Source: Artocarpus heterophyllus (Eukaryota; Streptophyta; Magnoliopsida; Rosales; Moraceae). Taken from it: 64,000 nucleotides of DNA. Under the pieces are notes generated by a model, which had not been told where the DNA came from, ran no database searches, and saw only the letters and a program-made list of their open reading frames with translations. The position numbers were made by a program, and so were the translations under genes. The stretch lies in NCBI GenBank assembly GCA_025403435.1, contig CM046350.1, forward strand, positions 10,093,008 through 10,157,007. The letters run 5' to 3'. Positions 58,578-64,000 of the stretch are shown piece by piece. The stretch's first letter is position 1. Every line of letters begins with the position of its first letter.

Positions 58578-59550
58578 CTCTATTTTTTTACTTGTTGATT
58601 TTTATACTAAAATTTGGTGGAATAACTAATGAATATTAAAAAGTTTTTTTTTTTTTTTTTGGGAATTTCCTAGAGCTGGCAACCTATTTTCCTCATTCTA
58701 GCTCTCGACGGCAGGAAGGGAGATCTATTTGTCTTCTTATGTTGTTCCCATGACTCTGTCCTTCACAAAAATTAGCCACTTGTCTTTGAACTGAGCTCCC
58801 ACTATACCCCGTTTGGAGGCCTCAAAAAAATTTGGTTAGAACATTAACGAAATAAATTCCATTATATGAAATGCACGTTGCCGAACATGGGTGGCAATGG
58901 CCTTTCGAAAAAGTTTATCTCTCTCTATTATCATCTTTTCTATCTCCACGATCTTATATATACACACACACACACACACACATATATATAAAACAAGAAG
59001 CATACATGTGAGAAGCTTTTGAGGGGAGGAAAATTCTTTCTTATAATTTGGTCGGAGTCTTTGTCAATCAAGAAGCTCTGGAAAAAAAAAAAAATTGGTA
59101 AAACATTGCCATTTCGAGGTGGAAACACAAAATCATCACAGTAATATTGGGCAGTGCTATTAACTATATGAATTGAAGAATTTTGCCTTGGTTAACTTGT
59201 AGGAAAGAAAGTATAGTTCTGTCAAAATGATGTTTCATATATAAAATTATTTATTCTTTATCCAAACACGATAGAGAAATGAGGGCTAATTGTTGCGAAC
59301 GGGACACTAATGGGGACAGCTTATAGGGACAACGGATGTCTACTCGGACGTTAGTGAAGAACGCAAAAAAAAAGACTGGAAAAAAAAAGTTCTTCTGAAT
59401 TTTTTGACCAACTTCAACATCCTTTGTGATTTTTATTTTTTAACTCATGCCCCATTGAAGTTGGAATATTTGGACCAATGTCTACTCTAAACAAAATACC
59501 CAGTACCAGATTGTTGTTGTTGTTTATTTATTAAAAAAAAAAAACAACGT
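58578..59550. other. Intergenic with (CA)n/(TA)n microsatellite
   Basis: 58955-58990 is a TA-CA-TA compound microsatellite. The rest is AT-rich with poly-A and poly-T runs. No gene is supported. Confidence 0.45.
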
Positions 59551-59690
59551 GTTTAGTTCACTGGTTCAAACTAGAAAAATTATAGTTCGAGCCGATTTTG
59601 CTACAATATTTTTGTTAATATAGTTTGAATGGATAGAGTTTTTATTTTGAACTATCAATTTAAACCAGTGATCCATACGTCCTAAAAAAG
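59551..59690. mobile_element. Small inverted-repeat element (MITE-like)
   Basis: The left end GTTCACTGGTTCAAACTAG and the reverse-complemented right end GATCACTGGTTTAAATTGA are inverted copies; an inner pair TATAGTTCGA / ATAGTTCAAA continues the match. CACTGGTT also ends the repeat at 27965. No clear target-site duplication was seen. Confidence 0.55.
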
Positions 59691-59884
59691 AGCTCGTTTA
59701 AGAACATAATTTGCAAAAAAAATTTTGTTTCAATCAAATTTTCCATTTTATTTTCCCATATAAAATTTAAATAGCTGTAATGTTTTAACTTCAAACTTTT
59801 GGTTACAGGCTGAAAATCTTCTATTCAATAACCATTACGCCAATGAGAGATGCATAACATAGAACGGTCGTATGACAGTAAACT

Positions 59885-60105
59885 CGTGAAGAATCAAATA
59901 ACGCAACCAAATGACACCGTTGGGATTAGCCCGCATGGGGGTTTTATGAGCTAATTCCCAGGTTCGATCTTGGGGAAAAACGCTTAACAAAAAAAATAAT
60001 AAGGCAACTGAATGACCCTTTTTTGGCCCCTTTCTCTCCTAAGGTTAGGTCCCAGTATCGATCTTGGAATAAAAAAACCTAACAAGAAAATAATAAACGC
60101 AAGGA
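59885..60105 (+). repeat. Two diverged tandem units, SINE-like
   Basis: The unit containing CCCAGGTTCGATCTTGG (about 59957) and ending AACAAAAAAAATAATAA recurs as CCCAGTATCGATCTTGG (about 60049) and AACAAGAAAATAATAA, about 92 bp later. GGTTCGATC is like a tRNA B box and the unit ends A-rich, as tRNA-derived SINEs do. A convincing A box is missing, and the flank is not a folded tRNA. Confidence 0.5.
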
Positions 60106-61062
60106 CCCTCTTTTCGCCACTTCGCCCTAGCAAAATTCCTTCTTAATGTTAACGACATCCCAACTTGTCCATCGTTACTCTCACGGAAGTACCGGCGACT
60201 TTATACCGTAGATCATAGCTCATACCGCATTGATGAGAAACAAAAGCATTTCTCATGATGGAAAACATCACCGAAAACAACATAATAGTTGTTTCCTGAC
60301 TTTTCTATTTTTTGGAATTTTTTAATTGTCATTGTCAAACATTCTACAAATTCGAAACAGGCCATTTACTTTTGTCGCTTTCTCGTTGATGTCGTTTTCT
60401 GGTTGGTGTTGTTTTCAATTGTATTGACTGTCGTTTGCGGTATTGTGTCGTTTTTCGACTGTTGTCGCTCTTTTTTTCTAGTTTTCAAAACCGAAGTCGT
60501 TTTTAATTTCATTATCTTCTCTTATTGGTGTCGTCTCAAGTATTGCCGCCTCTTCAAAATACATGTCCCTTTCTAATGGTAACTAATGTCGCTTCTGAGT
60601 TTACTGTCGTTTTTCAGGTCTTATGTTTTGTCGTTTTCCATTAAGAAGAAAGAACACGCATTCTCTGTTGACTGACAGAATGGCCCAATACGGCCGGATC
60701 ACAGAATATATCTACTCACTCGACAGAAAATCCGACTCCAAATTTCGTTTAGTGACGAACACGCACTAAGTTAACCCACTAACTGTTGGACAATTCACCA
60801 ACCCATCCGCGAGTACAGTTCTCGCGAGTACGCAACAAATTCGCAAAATTCCCCACAAAGAACCTCAACGGTCTTTCCGATTGCAAAGCCCGAACTTGAC
60901 CCATTTTATGCTCATCGTCCTCCCAAGCTTCATATCTCTCTCTCTTTCCAAATAATAATAATAATAAAACTCTTAAAAGATTCTAACTAGACGAACAATA
61001 CTGAGCTTGAAATCTATTTTATTTTACTTTGTGGGAGGGAATTTTGAAGCGTGAAGGCTAGT
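60106..61062. other. Intergenic and leader of the ubiquitin-like gene
   Basis: 60370-60640 repeats the motif GTCGTTTTC/GTTGTCG at irregular spacing. 60930-60970 has CT and AATAAT microsatellites close to the next gene. A TATA box was not identified. Confidence 0.4.
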
Positions 61063-62984
61063 ATGAGAATCGACAGTAGAAGTAGAAGCAAAGGTGGTGG
61101 TGGAAACCTGAAGGTTTTGATAGAGAGACGTTGTTTGGCCCCTCTGACTCTAAACGACGACGTTTATCGCTACCGGAAACTTCCTCAGCTTCAGCACCTC
61201 AAACTCTCTGTTCTCAAGCTCGATGGTTCTGTCTTTGGTGATTACCAGATTGTCGATTTTTTTTTTCAAAAAAAAAAAAAAACTTTCATTTTTTTTGGTC
61301 GTGGGTTTTTGGTGTTATGCTTTCTAATACGCACAGGGACTTTTCTAATTTCTTATAAGTAGAACCGAGACACTAGAAAGTGATTTTATAAAGATCCTGA
61401 CTAAACATTTCTTCATATGTGTTTTATGCTTTATAAAAATGCCTTGGAAACAAATGGAAACTCCTTTATTAATGTTTTTTCTCGTTTAAACTCAAAATAT
61501 TCAGTGTGTAGAGAAAAACATTACGTGACAGCAAAACCATTTCGCTTGCCCTTTTTTTTTTTTGTTGAGTTTCTTGGGTTTTTGATCCCACAGAAGTGCA
61601 ACTTGTGAAGAGTGCTACCGTGGCGGAGCTTGAAAATGCGATAGAAGGCCAAGTCAAGTTATCTTCGTAATAGTAAAACTTATTGTTGTGTGTTCTAACA
61701 ACAATAATACCAATAACAACTTCATATGTGAAATTTTGGTGGTGTTGAACTTAAATTCTCCAGCCTACTAATAGATTTTGTGCAAATTAGGTCGTTAGTG
61801 TGGGGACACTTCTGCTTGAGCTATGAAGGTCAGAAGCTAATCAATGACAAATCAAACATTCGAAATTATGGGATCAAGGAAGGTGATCAGGTAATTACAC
61901 ATATTATTAGTTTTTTTATTCGTTCTAAGTTAAGCTGAAAATATTTTTATTGAAAAAAAAAATATGAAATTGAGATTCTTATTGAGAATCAAATATTATG
62001 CCTGAATATAATAGATATTTGATACGACTGCTTCTTTTGCAACATTACATTCCACAAATCGTCATCTTTGTGTTGCATTTGTTTATTCATTGACGACCCC
62101 TTGAATTGAACTACATACCATTTTTTTGGATCCACAACACACATTCTTTTCTTTTTAGATCCGACTTATGTATCGGCTTATTTATATTCTTTTCATGTAT
62201 TTTCAAATAATGTTATAACACACAATTAAAATACGATGTCAATTAAAATATTACATCTTTAATTATATCAATTAAAATATTATAATTGACGTAATATGAT
62301 ATTATTAAAGAAATACGAAAAAGGACATGAAAAAGGGTCATATAAGCTAAATCTTTTCTTTTTAATTATTCCATGACCATCCTAGCAAATCATTAAGATG
62401 CCAGGCAAAGTTTCTTATGAATTGATTTCATGATGCTGCAGCTCCAATTCATTAAGCATATGACCATCGACTATTCGCCATTTAAGAAGAGACCAAAGAA
62501 AGAAAGCAATACTTGCAAAAAGGACATGTTAATGTAAGAATCTCTTACACGTTCTTCTTTATTATGGTGTTACTCTTCTGTACACTCGTGCAGGCAACCT
62601 TTTTTCATTTGCATTTCTTATACTAACTTCTCTTTTGTATTGAAAAAACCCCTTTTTTTCTTGAAAGTGATCGCCTTTGCCTTTTCATACACTGTGATTG
62701 CTAAAAAATGGGACTAAAAAGGCTTTGAACATAGGTCGTCGTCAGGATCGAATGCTTGTGGAGACGGGGAACAAAATGGCATGAATGTTGATAAAGAAAG
62801 CAAAGAAATTGATCAAGAGGACAAGTTAAAAGAGGAAGAAATTTTTGAGCCTGAGTTCAAGATTGCCCTTTTCTTGAGAAGTATACTTTCATATTCCAAG
62901 TTGGGGGGGCTTTCTAGAGGAGGATCATCAGATTGTAGGACAAGCCGTCCTGCAAGATTCGCTTCACAGTTCTTGAGAACCTAG
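61063..62984 (+). CDS. Ubiquitin-like protein similar to U11/U12 snRNP 25-kDa protein
   Basis: The U11/U12-25K protein belongs to the minor spliceosome that removes U12-type introns; it has a ubiquitin-like fold. Exons are 61063-61237, 61594-61657, 61791-61890, 62442-62533 and 62735-62984, giving 226 residues with consistent phases and GT-AG introns. The conserved core is HLKLSVLKLDGSVF (about 47-60), then VQLVKSATVAELENAIEG, VWGHFCLSYEGQKL and IRNYGIKEGDQLQFIKHM, in the same order and spacing as in the 25K family. The N terminus is basic and short. The tail after about residue 145 is acidic then Ser/Arg-containing (KLKEEEIFEPE, GGLSRGGSSDC) and is not typical of the short 25K protein. It could be a paralogue with another role. 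The start codon is the first ATG in frame with the core; an alternative GTG lies 12 bases upstream. Confidence 0.8.
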
Positions 62985-64000
62985 AATGATGTAAGAATCA
63001 CTAATTACAGACTTATTAGGAATCTAATAATTATCATTTTTATTAGATAAGTGGGGAAACCTGTTTGATTGAGAAGTATGTTGATGAATTCATTGGCTCA
63101 CAGTCTCTTTCTTTCTTTTTCTTCTGTTGTGAATGGCTCACTTTACGTGAACGTTATGTTGCAACTTGCCTGTCAGTCGGACTTAGCCTAACAGGAACAT
63201 TTTTGTTTTTTCACATGTCAAGGGCAAATATAGCAAAACCCAGTTGCAACTTGCGGGATTGTTAATAATTGTTGTTTGTTTTAATTATTTTCTTCTTCTC
63301 ATTTGATGCAATGGAACACTGGATAATATATTTGTGTGTATATATATATATTTTTAAAAAATAGTATTGGATGGCATATTATCTCGAATTAGATGTGAAC
63401 AATATTACAAATATTACAACAAAAAAACTTCCAAGCAATACAATAAAATTGACGTTACAAACTAGTAAGCATGATTTTCCAACTTGTGTGTTCGAAACTT
63501 CCAAGCGACAATTTGCAAAAGAAAGCTCCAAGAAATAGGATTAGCGGATAATCCCAACATTTTTTTTTTCAGAATATAAAATCAGCAAATAAGCATATAT
63601 AGGTGTTGGCTCAAATCTAATAGTCCAGTCTGGCACATCTAATGTAATTCTGATCGTACTTCGTGTACCCTATGATTTATTGAATTGTAACATTCCATTC
63701 GATGCTATATGAATTGGATCATATTTATTGCGTGTTTCACTAATATGAACATGATAATTCGGGTGCTAGACAAGAGGGCAATTCTAAGAATATATGAGAT
63801 CTTTTATTATTATTGTTGTTGTTGTTATAGAAGAGTTTTTTTTTTTTCTTTTAATTTTTTTTGATATAAGAAAGAAGGAAAAATGTTATCTATTTTTAAA
63901 TAAAACTAAACATAATTTAATAGTTAAGGTGAAAAAACTTACCTCACTTGCCACTTTTAGCCAATTTATGGAGAGATGGGAAAATTGGAAAAAGACTTAC
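62985..64000. other. 3' flank of the ubiquitin-like gene, no further gene
   Basis: AT-rich sequence with TA microsatellite (about 63338-63351) and a GTT repeat (63810-63826). The small frame at 63065-63265 has no recognised content. Confidence 0.45.

Noticed and set aside
59950..59985. tRNA gene suggested by GGTTCGATC
   Set aside because: No acceptor stem or A box forms a cloverleaf; better read as a SINE-like piece.

Overview
The window is plant nuclear DNA, very probably from a eudicot. It is AT-rich, has many short introns with plant-type splice sites, and carries plant-specific genes: TOO MANY MOUTHS, a TOPLESS relative, a PTI1-like kinase and a MIR171 hairpin. No host species is assigned.

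Layout. 1-2500 is AT-rich non-coding DNA with a perfect 218-bp tandem duplication and possible remnants of old LTRs. 2501-11578 is one complete, young Ty3/Gypsy LTR retrotransposon of chromovirus type on the minus strand. It has 2161-bp LTRs, a 5-bp target-site duplication, primer-binding site, polypurine tract and a gag-pol frame broken by one in-frame stop. 11579-16817 is intergenic with decayed tandem repeats. 16818-21929 (minus) is a 20-exon TOPLESS-related gene of odd architecture: no LisH, one WD40 propeller, an expanded series of linker exons and a repeat-bearing tail. 22343-23160 is a hAT-like non-autonomous transposon, and 23161-28560 is intergenic with dispersed repeats. 28561-30057 (plus) is an intronless TMM gene. 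35523-38237 (plus) is a four-exon PTI1-like kinase. 39510-50323 (minus) is the complete 26-exon gene for the spliceosome core protein PRP8, converging on the kinase. 50324-61062 is a gene-poor stretch with several inverted-repeat elements and a MIR171 precursor at 55558-55657. 61063-62984 (plus) is a five-exon ubiquitin-like gene resembling the U11/U12 snRNP 25-kDa protein.

The genes do not form a pathway. Their order is nevertheless informative. In Arabidopsis, TMM and PRP8A are immediate neighbours on chromosome 1 (At1g80080, At1g80070), while TPR4 and the PTI1-like kinase are immediate neighbours on chromosome 3 (At3g15880, At3g15890). Here all four sit together, which suggests an ancestral block later split by genome duplication and gene loss. 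The strongest leads are the rearranged TOPLESS-like gene, this microsynteny, the palindromic repeat array inside the retrotransposon LTRs, the MIR171 locus and a GC-AG intron in PRP8.

Exon borders were read by hand from splice signals and reading-frame continuity. The PRP8, TOPLESS-like, kinase and ubiquitin-like models each sum to a whole number of codons with consistent phases.
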